Positions 1-13,500 of a stretch of DNA of 21,886 nucleotides are shown here, piece by piece. The notes under the pieces are model-generated. The model had not been told where the DNA came from. It searched no databases and was given only the letters and a program-made list of their open reading frames with translations. The position numbers were made by a program, and so were the translations under genes. Each line of letters opens with the position of its first letter. Positions within the stretch are counted from its first letter, which is position 1. Source of the DNA: Lenisia limosa (Eukaryota > Breviatea); the NCBI GenBank assembly GCA_001655205.1, contig LPNZ01005641.1, positions 1 through 21,886 on the forward strand, written 5' to 3'.

Positions 1-645
1 GCCCTAAACGGCACAAAAACAAGCTTTTAAGCCACCAGCGTCGTCAGAGAGAATCACACCAAATTTTGAAGGGTTTTTTTGAAATAAATCCTCTGAGAGT
101 TGTGTTTGGAAAAATAAATCTCACAATTTTCAATTTTAGGGATATTTTTTTGAACTCTATTGGAAAGTTTGGTAAAACACCCACTTAACTTCAGCTAAAC
201 TTGAATAAAATAAAAATCTAGGGTTTTCTTGGGTTTAGCGAAACAGGCATATACAGTATATTCGCGCACACCAAATTAATCGGGGAAGATGCCCCATAGA
301 ATTCNNNNNNNNNNNNNNNNNNNNNNNNNNNNNNNNNNNNNNNNNNNNNNNNNNNNNNNNNNNNNNNNNNNNNNNNNNNNNNNNNNNNNNNNNNNNCGCA
401 CATCGGAACAATTATTGTTTGTGTATTATATTACGCTCCTGCGCAGACAATTGTCAGTAATTGTGTTAATGTACTATAAAATCGTTTACAAAGATATCGG
501 GATCATGATACAAAGTTGTTAGTACGTTGTAATTGTGAGTAATGCTGATGCCAATAATTTACATACAAGAAACAGTATTATGAAATGATAGGTGATAAAG
601 GTACACACAAAGCGAAACCATTATTTAAAAAAGTACCCTGCCAAC
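1..645. other. Intronic or unresolved sequence below the last visible cyclase exon
   Basis: AT-rich sequence with no exon I can support on either strand. The catalytic core of the minus-strand cyclase should continue here or beyond base 1. A gap (305-396) interrupts it. Two related A/T-rich stretches around 66-95 and 105-135 share 'aaataaatc' followed by ctc/tcac, but I see no gene. Confidence 0.5.
305..396. other. Assembly gap
   Basis: Run of N downstream of the first cyclase catalytic-domain exon; true size unknown. Confidence 1.
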
Positions 646-1552
646 TGAAACGCTGTCGTAGTGATCAGGCTGAATGTCGCTGATTTGTTCTCCATTGGCA
701 AGACGCTTGGTGATTCTTTCGGGAAGAACCTGAAGGAATGAATTTGAAGTTGAACTTAAATTCGCAAGTGACCTGGGGGGGGGGGTGTCAATAAATTATC
801 AGCCGAATGGAGTCACACAACCCAAGCACCTAACTCAAGTGTAAAACCACACACATCATCTCGTAGTCGTGATAAACGTCAGCTGTGTATTCGAGTATGT
901 ATATCATATTATATATCGATATATTTAACAATGAACTCTAGAAAATTCAAAAGTATCTTGTCTTTTATAGAAAGTTGGGAAGGCACTTCATATCACCAAT
1001 AATTCCACAAAAAAGTACACCTTTTAAAATCTCACCGTGTTAAGAAGCTGCGAGGTTTCGTCCTGTTTCTTCTTCTCCTTCTCCTCGACCACATCAAGTT
1101 GGCTCAGTAAATTAGCCATTGTTTGGTCAGTGTTCGCTAGGTTGGATAAGAAAATACAGATTATCATGAGTTCAACCCTGATTAAAAGCCCATAACAGAC
1201 AGCAATTGACATTGCTATCTTATAATCCAGTCATGAATATCCTCAGCAACATTGGTCAACATTTCCCCTCCCACATTTCTTGTCTGTTTCGTCATTAGAA
1301 ATATTACCAGCGCTCATGCGGTCGCGCAATAAGGATGCAGACAAAAGGAAGAACCTTGAGGGTAAGGGTGGCGCGATCATTAGCACTATTAACATATCAT
1401 ATAATAGCTATCATATATGATATTATATTTCTTACAAATATTATGTTAGAAATAAAAAGTCAGCCACCAACCTCAGGTCAGCTGCTTCGTCCTCTTCAAT
1501 CACCCATCCTGGGATCAGTGCAAGCATGCGAGATACACGTCGATCAATCATA
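646..1552 (-). CDS. Coiled coil and N-terminal edge of class III nucleotidyl cyclase domain
   Basis: Exons: 1472-1552, 1308-1354, 1036-1136, 646-729, joined in phase. After the last membrane helix come SRMLALIPGWVIEEDEAADL, then a charged helix (NLLSQLDVVEEKEKKKQDE) leading without a break into TSQLLNTVLPERITKRLANG and ISDIQPDHYDSVS. In receptor guanylyl cyclases and many class III adenylyl cyclases the signalling helix is followed by LLxxxLPxxVAxxLxxG ... YDSVTVxFSDIVGFT; the match up to DSVS is clear. The next exon should carry the first metal-binding Asp (FxDI) but is not in view: the sequence from 645 down to 1 shows no such exon and includes a gap. Adenylyl versus guanylyl specificity is therefore undetermined. 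Confidence 0.85.
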
Positions 1553-4500
1553 CTGAAACATATTATTGTTTCAGGTTGTTTCCAATACAGTATAATATGA
1601 ATTGATAAATAATAAGTCAAATGAGTTATAACAAAAAAACAGCAAAGCTACTCAATAAACATTGCTATGTTGAACTATTGTTTGATTATGGAAGCACCAG
1701 TACTGAGTTCAGTTTGAAAATTGCATACCTGACATGTCGTTCCGCTCTCCTGATCACAAGAATAAAGATGATCAAACTGACAGAAATGGCGGTTGTTGTT
1801 TCTGAAGGGAGTCAACCGAATATTTTGACGATTTAAAGGGATAGTTAATGGGGGAAACTGGACCTAAATTGAGGCAATTTTCTTAAGTTCAACTGCAGCA
1901 TTTTAACCAACTCCCGATAAACAATGCGGGCGGATTGGAGTGGGATATGAGTGAAGTTGTAATAGTAATGATGCAAACCCATCAAATCTTGCTGCAGTGC
2001 CCCTTCGATATCTGAGGTCAGTCCATCTAGAAGAACCTGCAGAGAACTGTTTCTAATTAGAAACGAATGTATCAGAAACCATTTAACATAGTCAAGTAAA
2101 TAATTAGTGGATACTAGATCAAAATATTTACCTATCGAGAGCGTCAGAGGTCGTAGATGCACCATCAACCAGCAGTTGGTACTGTCTGTTGCTGGTGGTC
2201 AAGTTGGCGGAATCGGCCTTGGATAGCGCGGCTCCGGCCTGCGGTTAGAATATATCAAGTTGGGTTGCAGGAAAGTTGCGGAGGGGAACAATATATCAGT
2301 TAATTGCCACCTTCATATTTCCAAAAATGACACTGCCCACTTGGATCCATCTTTGGATGAGTGTGTTGTAGCCGCCTTCTCCAGTGAAATGGTAACCTGG
2401 AACGTCCAGGGGAGTGGTATTCTCGTACATTTCGACATCATAAGCCGTGATACTAAAACAGTCACAAGGTCTAAGTAGCCGAAAATGTAGAAATTGGAAA
2501 TGAAAAATGGCGTTTCTTTACAGTGGATACCAAGCCGCATTTCCTACTCTCTTGACGCGTCACAATCGAGGACGTTTATCATGGTTGTTTCGGCCGCATT
2601 ACCCAGGCCGGTGATGGACGATTCCAATTGGTTACGCCAGAATCTAACAAAAGGGGGGTATTGGTCATAATATCAGATTTAGTTCAATTATCAAGATACG
2701 CTTCGATTTCAATTATCTTCTTGTGGGGTGCGAAGCTTACTCTGTCTCAGCGGTAGACCTGATCAGGTTGTTTGAGATGTACCCAGTCTAAACGGTCACT
2801 GACATGATATTTTGATGAAACAAAAAATGAGTTAGGCAAAACCAAATAAACCCATTTTTGAACAATACTGCTGCTTTTAGGAAACACTCTTGAGATGGAC
2901 TGTAACCACTCTAAACATCCGACCTTGTAGATGTACGCCTCTCGCTTGTTACCAAAGTCAAAGAGGGCAGTGGCTCCTCTCTACAGCGCGTTACATTGAC
3001 GAGTAATTTGATAGTTTCCAGATTTTATCGAGAACCCCGATGTCACATTTACAATTGCTGCACTCACCTGTCTGTCAAGGTTCTTGACAACGTACAACAG
3101 TACCACGAGGACAATAGCAAAGAGAATGCAAAATCCAATTAACATCTGGAGTCTTGGCTTGTTGAGGCTGATACCAATCTGATAATGTAATTATGTAACT
3201 TAAGAAGCCGAGTTTCACTTTCAAATACTCAACAAGAATCCAATTAACATCTGGAGTCTTGGCTTGTTGAGTATACTCAAAATCCTCGATAAATATCGAC
3301 ATTTTGTCCGTCTTTTGGAACCGAAGGTAAAGCTCCATTAAAAAAGGTTGAATGGATATCAATATTATTATTATAAGTTATATCAGATTATAAACAAGGT
3401 AATAGTTTAGTTTGCATACATGTTCATGTGAACAAAATACCTATATGTGTAATATAGCTGAAATAGATACCTCTTCTGATGCGTGACATAACAAAAAAAT
3501 TCGATTTGGACAGGTATTCCTAGTCTCTCACCAACCGGGTGAAGTGTGACTTTGGAGCGGCGATGGGCACTGAGGAACACCTTAATACGTTGAGAAAAAG
3601 TTGTCTTCGCGGTTGAGGGGGTATGATTGCGAATACGAGAGTTAACGATTACAAGGCCAAAAGTGCTTCTCATTGAGCTCGAGCAAATACACAAGAGGTT
3701 TGTACCCCATCGCTTGTACCTCCCTCCTCAAACCTCAACGTCGGCAAGATCCTGTCTCAGGAGCATCATCAGCAAAACAATGATGGGCGTGGTGATGATG
3801 GCGGTGATACGAAGGTAGTTGTTGTTATCACTCTTAACGTCAACCTAGAGCTGTCAAAAATGGGAGTTGGTCAATCGCCTCAGATTGTACTGTCCAAATT
3901 TCAAACCTTTGGTGAAAATATTGAGAATCAGCCCCCCCCCCCCTCACCTCAGNNNNNNNNNNNNNNNNNNNNNNNNNNNNNNNNNNNNNNNNNNNNNNNN
4001 NNNNNNNNNNNNNNNNNNNNNNNNNNNNNNNNNNNNNNNNCTCAACTGCAACAGTCAAAGCCAAAAAGAGAAGCACAATTGAGAAAGCACCCTTCCGTCC
4101 AATGCACTTAACCATAATGAGTACGTAATTGGTCTCGGTTATATAGAAGTTCTTACTAGATGTCATAAAAAAGGGGAAAGGGGAACATAAATATGATCTA
4201 CATACATATATACCAATTCCTACAAAGGAAGTTTTATACCTCCGGCAAAGCCCACATAAGTTAATAAAGCGACTGTCAATTAAGGTATTGGCGGCAAGCT
4301 CCCTCTAAAGATGGTCATCAATATCTGCTGAACAACGATATTTTGATTATTTACACTGTTTTGGGTTCTTTTTAATTTACTGATATGGATCATAAAAGTT
4401 CGAAGTTTTGGTTGGTGCATCCCTGTAATCTCACCCAAAGGTCTGAATATCCTAGAATCCCACAAAATGATCGTCAGTATATTCAGCCACCCCACCAGTT

Positions 4501-7500
4501 CATCAGAGGACCGCGTTTGGTCGTACGTTGAGTTGGTATAGCCCGATTTTATGATATCGGGGTAAAGGGCCTCATATGTTGAATAGCTTGATTCGGTTGT
4601 TATGTCATATGTGAAGCCTATAAGCTGCGGAACCTGCAAAGGAGATTATTAATTGACATACGGTATATTATCTTATTGTTACTTCAAAAAAAACGCAACT
4701 AAATGTACAGTTTAACAATAAAAAGCAGATTGGCAACGAATATTTCTGAAGACAAAAAGCGCAGTGTGGAAAGGGGTTTCCATTTCTGCTTACAGAAGTA
4801 TCAGGAATTCCCCATGACCATTGGGCAAGCTTCAAGCTGATTTTCAAAATGTCAATCAGCTAAATGGTTAAAGAAAACTATGCGGGTTATACATCGACAT
4901 AATATTTATATACAATATTATATACTCGAGTCATCATCAGCAGCATTCGAAACCACAGAAAAGGCCCATCGCACATCATTGGTAGTGGCATTGGCGATAT
5001 TGTCAAGGTTCGTCTCAACTTCGGAGTACTCGAAGGTGTGTACTGTATCATATGTATCCATGTTACCCTGGAGTGATAGTAAATCCAGAAATATTACTAT
5101 TTAAACCATAGTGTCAACAAGTACAATATATTATATATCATATTATACTATGCAATATATCCGATCCAATACTCTGGAAAGAGAATCCATTTCAATACCT
5201 TCATGTTTGATTGATTGGCGAATTCTAGCAATTCCAATGATATTTCACGCTTACAAGGGATTCATAGAACTCAAGATAAGCCTTCAAGTCACCAGTTTGG
5301 ATGAAGATGCGTGCTGAATGAATCTGCCAAAGTTAGGATATAATTTACATTATGTCCCCTCCCCCACTTTACAAATGAGTCCGAACCATGACATATAAAA
5401 ATGAAAAACAAAAATATCGCGTTGTATGACTAGTCCGTTCTCAACTGCGAATAAATCATTTCGATCCTTACCGACTCGCCCTTTCCCATACCATTTTATT
5501 GAAACGGTTGAAAGTATCAGTGTAGTGGTTATTAGTAGCAAGCCTCTCAATAAATCTGGTCTCTCCGTCCTAAAAGGTGTGAACGTCACAATAGCAAGGA
5601 TTGTGTCGCGGTACTAATAAGAAACAGTCAAAGGGAAGCTTGATACAAATACACGAAAACAAAGTAAACCTAAAGCTAACTGGATAAGACAATTTGTTCC
5701 GTTTAATATATCTGGCAATCCCGGATATCTATGTAAATTCAACATGTTTTGAGATAGTGACTTACTTCAAAAGCAGAAACACTTGAGAGGGGCACAATGA
5801 AAAAGAGTGCGGCAAGGATGGTTGTGATGAAGCAAATGAGGCCCAGCCTAAGGAACTGCAGCGATGCTTGTTTTTGGAGGTGGCTCAGCTCCTTGCGTGC
5901 GGCAGCGGAGGAAGACATCTTTAAAACAGCAGCCCTAATATGTGATCAATATAGAATCGAGGTCCATTTCGATCAGACAAAAACGAGCAAATATCAAATG
6001 TTGCAAACTTGAGTTTCACCGAAATATGGCGCTGTCTCCTAATAGCAACAATGGCGTAGAAAACAGTGCAAATGACCGCCGTGATTGAGAACACGCTTAT
6101 CAGTCTCATTGAATTGATCTACATTTGTGAAATTCAGAAGAAAACAAAACAAATAAGAAAAAACAAACAACAGTCCACCCCCTACAGTGTCATCAATGAA
6201 GCTGAGAGTATCCTGGCTTGAGCGATCTTCGAAGTCCCTAAAGGCATTGTTACGGTGGCCTGAAAGAGAGAAACGAGGATATAAAAATGAGAGTAAATGA
6301 TAACTCTGTTCAATATTCCTCTTCTACTAAAATTATTATCTCCCATGTATCAATTTTAAGCAGTACATTCATAATTTCCATGATGAATAGGGGCTCACTC
6401 AATAAACTGGTTAATTGGAATAATGGTTTCAGTAACGTGGTAGCTGCAAATGGAATCGTACATCATGACCTTGGCAAGGCGTTGCTACATTTGTAAAGCA
6501 ATCATTTGCATTGCAACGAATTTTCAGTAGAATCGATATGATATCATATGATATAGCAATATGTATATCACACCATCCATATATCTGTGAATTTTCCTCT
6601 ATCTGTGAATTTATTTGAAATAAGCGAAAAAATTGCTCCAAATGACACAAATCAAAATAACTTTTATTTGTTGGTGACAACATTATTATTTTGGCGAGGT
6701 TGCTGCTTATTTGTCTAGAGTACGGTAAGATGTAAAATATACCAATTATTTCTTCATAACAATAGAATAAACCTGAGTTTTCTGTCGTATATGTTTTTTT
6801 GGTTGTTTTTAATTGAAGTTAATTCTGAAGATGATCCTCAATAATGAAAAGAGTTAACATTAGTATATGATAAATACTGTGATACCAAACATTTTTATCA
6901 GGGAAAATGTTCATTTGGCTTGTTTTCACAAGAAAATTCACAGATATATGGACGGTGTGATATACATTTATCATATGTACATAATTATATTATTACAATG
7001 GTGGTATCTATTAAACTGTGGTCTTTATTAAAAAGCGAAACAACCCATCTCCCCATCAGCCAACAAGTTCAGTTTTGGGACGCGTAAGGTCGTAGGTTTT
7101 GTTGGTGTAAACATAGTTCGGATCCACATTGGGGAAGTCATCCGACACCGAAGTGGCCCACTTTTCCGAACTATGCGATGAGCAAATATCAATGTTAACA
7201 CCAAAAATGCAGACAAAGAACTGCCTTTCACCCCCTCCATACCTTGAGTTCCAAGTAACGTCCTCCACTTCGGGGGTCTTTGCAAATGTTAAGTCACTCG
7301 CAAACACGGTGAGGTACTGTGCCACCGACTCGTGGTGTTCTGGATGATAAAGAAAATGCAAAAGTAAGTATCAAAAGTCGTTTTGCCCCTGAGTTACCTA
7401 AAATGGCGTTTTTTGCCTTAGCATCGCCAAGCAATGCAGCCTCTTGGGCTGTGATAGAAAGTTCGTCCATAATGAAGGCGACATCTATGGTGGATTCCTT

Positions 7501-10500
7501 GTTTCGGGACTGAATTATGTCAGCGACATGCCTAGCAAATGCAATTTTGATATTGTACATGGCTGCATGCTATACATACAACATATCATATGAAGTAATA
7601 AATAAATGAATGATATTTATGATGATACATAATCTCAAATAATGCATTAATGATGTATTAGGAGTGCAAATCAAGAAAATAACGAAGAAGCCTTAAACGG
7701 TGAGAAGAGGATTTCCGAAAATACCATATCCACTAACATTCCAATATGAGCGATAGAAGTTGTAGTTGGCACTTTGGGCAAACGCTCCTGAGTCATAGAG
7801 GTTCCGTGTGACCTTCACGTATAGACCTTTCGACAAAAAGATATCCTAAAGAGTGTCACTATACATGGAACCAAAGGGAGCTCCATTGATACAAAGTGAT
7901 TATAATGCTTGAATATTCGGTTTTTGATCCACTTCAGAATACCTTAATATGGTGATCAAGATTGTCAGCAAAGTCGTTCATGTCGCCTTCGATGTTGAAG
8001 CTCAGAAGCAGGGTATAAGCCAGGGCAAGGATAACCAAGAGTGATGCAATGTCAACGAGTAACATGGAGGCGATGGAGCTTCCCTTTGATCCTACAAGTG
8101 GAATGAAAAATGGAAATTGAAGAAATATTGAACAAAATACAAAAACATTTCTAAATAAATGAAAGCACAGTCAAATCTGGAGCATCGCATCAATACTCCA
8201 AGACATAAATGAAATTTGCTTTGTATCAATTTTCCATTGCCAGCAAACCGCTTTCGTCAGTTGATGATGTATCAGACTGTGCATTGGAAGTTGCTTTACG
8301 GATACTCGGCCTGATGTCATCAGTGCTTCAATGATACCGTGTTTTATTCTTGCTCACTTTGATCCCAGTCCAGCTAATTTGACATCCCAAAAAGGCAGAA
8401 TATCATCCAATATTGGTTACATCTTTTATGGACCCAAGGAATAATTAAATATATCCTTCCTACATGACGCGGTCATCAACACTGGGAGCCTCTTTGTGGA
8501 CAGTGAGGTGCTTAAGAGGCGGTGGGCTTTTTTCCTCTGAATACTTAGTGAAAAGGCTACATCAATTATTGATATTATAAAATACGCCTTTATCACATTT
8601 TAAAATTGCTACTCTTCAAAAAAAGAACTGAAATGAACGGAACATATTCTCTTTGGATTTTCCCCATCCTCATTTTGCTAGCATACCTCCAGGTTGGTAG
8701 CCAAGATCATCGAGGTGCTCAAGTCCCCCGTCGTCGTAATCCTCGTTTTGCGAAATCAGTTCTTCTAAAAACATTAGACAGAAAGGGCTGGCTGCTGGTT
8801 CTTATCATTAATGTGTAACTTTTAAGTATTTTAGACCCTTACGGTATTATATCGTGTAGGACTTGATACAAGGCTTTCTAACGATACGTTGGATCAAAAA
8901 TAATCCGAAGAACTCATCCAATTAGCCCTCTTACCCACTGCCGCCGCAATCTCGTCAGGCTGGACAGAGAGTGGAGTAACCAAAAGTCCTTCTTTATGGG
9001 TGAGAAGAGAACATGTAATCAATCACACTTATATATAAACTGCATACTGTACTTTAGGCAACCATTGAACTGCTTTTCAATATCATAATCATCTTTGGTA
9101 ACATAATGGGGTATTAAGAGTAGTTCAGCCCAGATACCTTTCGGTGTCTGGCCACTGTTACCACTGTGGAGCAATAAAGGTTCATCTTCATCAACCTAAG
9201 ACAATGAAGACAGTAAATGTAAACTATACAACACCCACAAGATAGCAATATTCCGCCACCAACCACTTCAAGTTGCGGTGAGCTAGAAGCATGAGATGAG
9301 CGACTCCTGTTAGATTTTCTCGATTCTGGGCTGGGCTGGTCTTCGTCGGAGCTCGGAATAGGCTGAAATGTGAGAATGCTTTTAATGAATAAATTTTTTT
9401 GCGAAGACCATAATCCTTGGAGGAGAATGATACAAGAATACTCTAAAATATCATATGAAACTATGTTAGTACTAGAATTATCTAAAATCAACGTACTATG
9501 GTCAATATCCTTGATCATGTGGACGATTTCGTCTGTTTTTGCAATATAAAACCAAACCTCCACCAAAGGCATATTAGCAGTAGCACTGGCAGTAACAGTC
9601 GGATCACTGGTAGCAACCTGCATGGGCTCAGACTCGGTGACGTTTGCAGGCGGCATGAACACTTCCTCAGTAGGTGAGCCGTTACTGCAAAACTTGAGAG
9701 CTTGCTACATTATGTCCCATAAAAAATTGTATCCAATGCAGTAATCGAACAAGTAACTACTGCTTTAAGTTTGCAAGCTAAGCTATGTAATAAATGACTG
9801 GAACCTCAGAAAACCACAAACCTTCTCTGGTTACCCATTAGCTGCGGAATGGGCTCAATATGTGGGGACTGTCTCAGGGAACTCTGCTAAATTAGAGCCA
9901 CAAAGTGTTGAAAATTCAATTGATACAGTTGATTATTCTATAATATGTGATGTCAAAAAACATTATGCTCCACATTATCATCTTGATTTGATGAGAGAGT
10001 AACTTCGATTCTCAAAAGAAGACCGAAAACTAGATAATGCTTTGATCATAATAAGTCCGCTTTTTGAAAACCGAAACTGCTCCAATCAATATGACATAGC
10101 TGCTACATACATCGATGAGGAATTCAGACTCATCATCAGATGTTCTCCTAGACAGTGACTCAATTAACAAAAGAAGTGCTGGGTAAACAAAACAATAAAG
10201 AAGATATATGTTGCAAGCGATTTAATTTGTAAAGAAAAATCCTGAACTAAACTTTTCAGATCTATTAACATCCTTGGAGTTTGGACAGATATCACCCAAA
10301 CTAACTCGAGAGAAGAGGTCAAATTCTCAATTGCAACATTTCGACCTTAATGGTAAGAAATTGGAGTGAGGAATAGTTTCTTATTAAAATTATATCATGT
10401 CAAAATCCAGACCAAATATTTCAGTGTTGCCGCCGTCCATTTGCTTCTTCCTTGATCCAGCTTCTGATACAGTGGTCTTATCTCCAATCTAATAAGTGAA

Positions 10501-13500
10501 GAGCAAACCCGTCAAGCCATTTTGTATCATTATTACGCCATTATGTCAGCTTGGAAATGTTGAACTCTTGTGTAACTTGAAAATTTAACTGAATGTCCAA
10601 TAAGCCTTCAAATAGGATATTTGAGACATACTCGAAGCACTGCCTCCAAAGGTTTATGACAATGATACAAACAACCAACTTTGATGATAGCGGTTGCAGT
10701 TCCGGGCGTAATGTGATGGAATGAGTTCATAACAACAATCCAATCTCTCACGGCCTAAAATAGTCAAATCAATCGGACACAATACGGTCAAATAAGATGA
10801 TCAATCGATAAAATATTAAAGTATTTCGAAAAAGATAGTAAATCCCAACCTCACCTCACGAGTCCATTTTCTGATATTCAGAGTAACCATCATGAGAACA
10901 ACTACAATCGCGAACCCACATCCGAGGACAACGTACATGGCTGAATTGTTAGTAAGACTGCCAGAATGTAAACAAAACGTTTGAAAACATATCAATGGCC
11001 GTCAATAAAAAAAGCCTAAATATCTTTCAGAAATCCAAATAAACATATGAAACTCAAAATTAGAAGTCTAACAATTACTCTTTAAAAATATAACTCCCCA
11101 ATCATCCTACTTGTTGCTGTGAGGTTGTCATCCTCAACAGTGTCAAGAATTAGACTGTGCTGAGCCAGGGCGTTCCAAATGCCGGTGTTCGCATTGTCAG
11201 TGAGAAATAGATAGGCCTCCATGTCTGGGAGGTAAGTGGTGTTCAAAATGGCTTCCTTTACAGTTGTCCGAAAATGATTGTGAAATATCAAGAAAAAATG
11301 AGAAAGGTGTGTGCTGTTTGTTAAAATCACGATGGATGATTGTGTATAAGTCCAAACTGTGCTGTAATAATATATGTGATATGTGATATGTAATATACAT
11401 TACATTACGTCATAATCACCACCACATACCTTCATAATCAGCTGTAGGACAGTTGGTGGCTAGGCATGTGGTTTCAACAGCAGAAAGGGACACCAACTCC
11501 TCGACCATGGCTTTCACAACTGCTGCCTATTGATTGTCAATTTGACATAATTTGGAAATCTTTAGTGATAGCTATATGATGTATACATTGCTGAAAGCAA
11601 TGTTAGAGTGAATCTTAAGTCCAATACTCAATCTAAGGAAGCCTACACATTCGAAAAGAGAGATAGTGTCCTCAAGGTAATGTTGGACAAAGATTGAGTT
11701 CTCCTTGTTCAGGTAGTTGATTTTGGCTAAGAGATCAGATTGCAAAGAGAGGATTTTTCCTTTTTAACTTTCTCAGCCTAATTTCCCAGCAAACCATTTG
11801 TGGTGGGACTGAAGCCGTCTGAGCCTAAGAGAAGACGGGAGTTGGCCGTACCAAACATTTCCGAAGCTGTGGAGGATCAACAAAGCCCAAACTCAATCTG
11901 GAACAAGCAAGCATGAAACGTTCTACAGGCCCCACAAACCCTCCTTGAGCTCCTCCTGGATCTCCGTAAAGGACTTCAAGGGGTCATCAGCGTGGTGGAC
12001 AAGGCGATATGCATGGTGGCCGATTGCTGACATAGAAGCAAGACGGTCTCCGGCTGGAGAAGTAAAGCGGTTACATATGTACAACCTCATTTTATCGCTC
12101 AACTCTCAATATTATATCGATGTGGGCACGGCTGAAAATGAGTAAAGCATATCACTATTATTGCTTACTGTCATTATCATCTATTTTCTGATCGTATTTT
12201 GAGCTTTTGTCAAACTCTGTTAACCCACGTACATTGGTTGGCCTCCTTGAGAAGGTTGAGTTGGGTATTCATCAGGAGGTTCATCATGATGGACGTGATG
12301 ATGATGACTATTGACACCAGGTAGAAGCCGGCCCACATGTAGTGCTAAACCGTTACATATGTCGCCTATCTATTTGACTGAATCCGTCTCAAACCCTGGT
12401 GTTAGGGATGATTGTGTTGGGAATACATTATCCACCACGTTGCTATGTGTTCATATTCGACATAGTATGCAGACGCATTAAAAGCTTACCCGAAGGAGTT
12501 TGGAGGGATTTTTGGGGCGAATAATGGCCCATCTAGGTTGTTAAATTTGTCATTTAATCTTGAACGAGGAAACAAGAGAGTGTAGCATTTAACTCTCGCT
12601 TTTCTGACAAACCTGTCATGATGGTCTGCTGACATGATGGAAGAGACCTTATCTTCTTCTTCATCTACAATATTACACTTTGCACAATACGAAATGTTTG
12701 GAACACGCATGACTGAGGCCCTTAAATATAATGTAATACATGTAAATTCATAATGACAAGTCAAAGACAACAAAACTATATTGTATATCATAGGCAATAC
12801 TATGCCTCACCAATGGCAGTTCCTTGGATCTGCTGATACGCAGTATTGTTCTTCACCTCGGAGACAAACTTAATGTATGCACTAAAGGGTGAAAACAAAG
12901 TAAACCGGACAATCCAATTGATCATTCAGGTACAAGTCAACCCTCATTCAATCAGAGAATACAATTCAATAAAACCTGCTGATAAGAGGAGTACCCTATT
13001 TATTCACGTAATTTTGATAGGACATCCCACATAATAGAAAGGTGTCAGGATGGAAAATGAAAGTAGACACAAAACCTTAGGCCATAGCCTACGTAAGAAC
13101 AGTCTTGGAAGAAGAGCAGTTGGTACGGAGTTTGCTGAAGGCGTCTTCTGCTGCGGCCTCAGAAGCCTCAAGCTTGAGGGGTGAGTGATGGGATTCACCA
13201 ACTCCGAATATGATAATAGATTAAATATGTGTAGAAATGGGAAATCAAAAGTCTTGTCAGTCATTGCTTCTTATGTGTAGAAGATACCATAACCTAAGAA
13301 GCTTTGTTGATCAGAGTTCTAATTAAATCATCACTTTTATTACACCCTGCTTACATCAGCAATGATGGCGGGAAGGGTGGCCAAGTCAACGTTCGGACGT
13401 GATACACGGGTCCAAAACTCGCGGACATGGTCTGAATTATGGTTATTTTGAGAGTTCACATCTGCTTAAGAAAACAACTGTTAAAAACCAGTGTTCAATA

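Noticed and set aside
2548-2787. HAMP, NIT or CHASE-type domain in the ectodomains
   Set aside because: I looked for the typical motifs of these sensor families and found no convincing match by eye; a profile search would be decisive.
4041-4112. Hydrophobic stretch GAFSIVLLFLALTVAVE as a membrane helix of module 3
   Set aside because: Including it would give three helices in a row and put the cyclase outside. A donor (GTTAAG) just before it joins in phase to the helix exon 3734-3844. It remains possible because of the adjoining gap.
7057-7059. TGA two codons after the module 2 motif as a gene end
   Set aside because: A donor lies exactly where the homologous module 3 exon also ends; ending here would leave the ectodomain without its exit helix.
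8461-8463. TAG after DDRVM as the end of a separate gene (8464-13940)
   Set aside because: The TAG overlaps a GTAGGA donor, and splicing to 8325 keeps phase and continues into a membrane helix, giving a longer coherent protein. cDNA could still overturn this.
9114-9662. 182-residue continuous minus-strand frame
   Set aside because: It spans introns; only 9618-9684, 9264-9362 and 9138-9195 behave as exons with matching phases.
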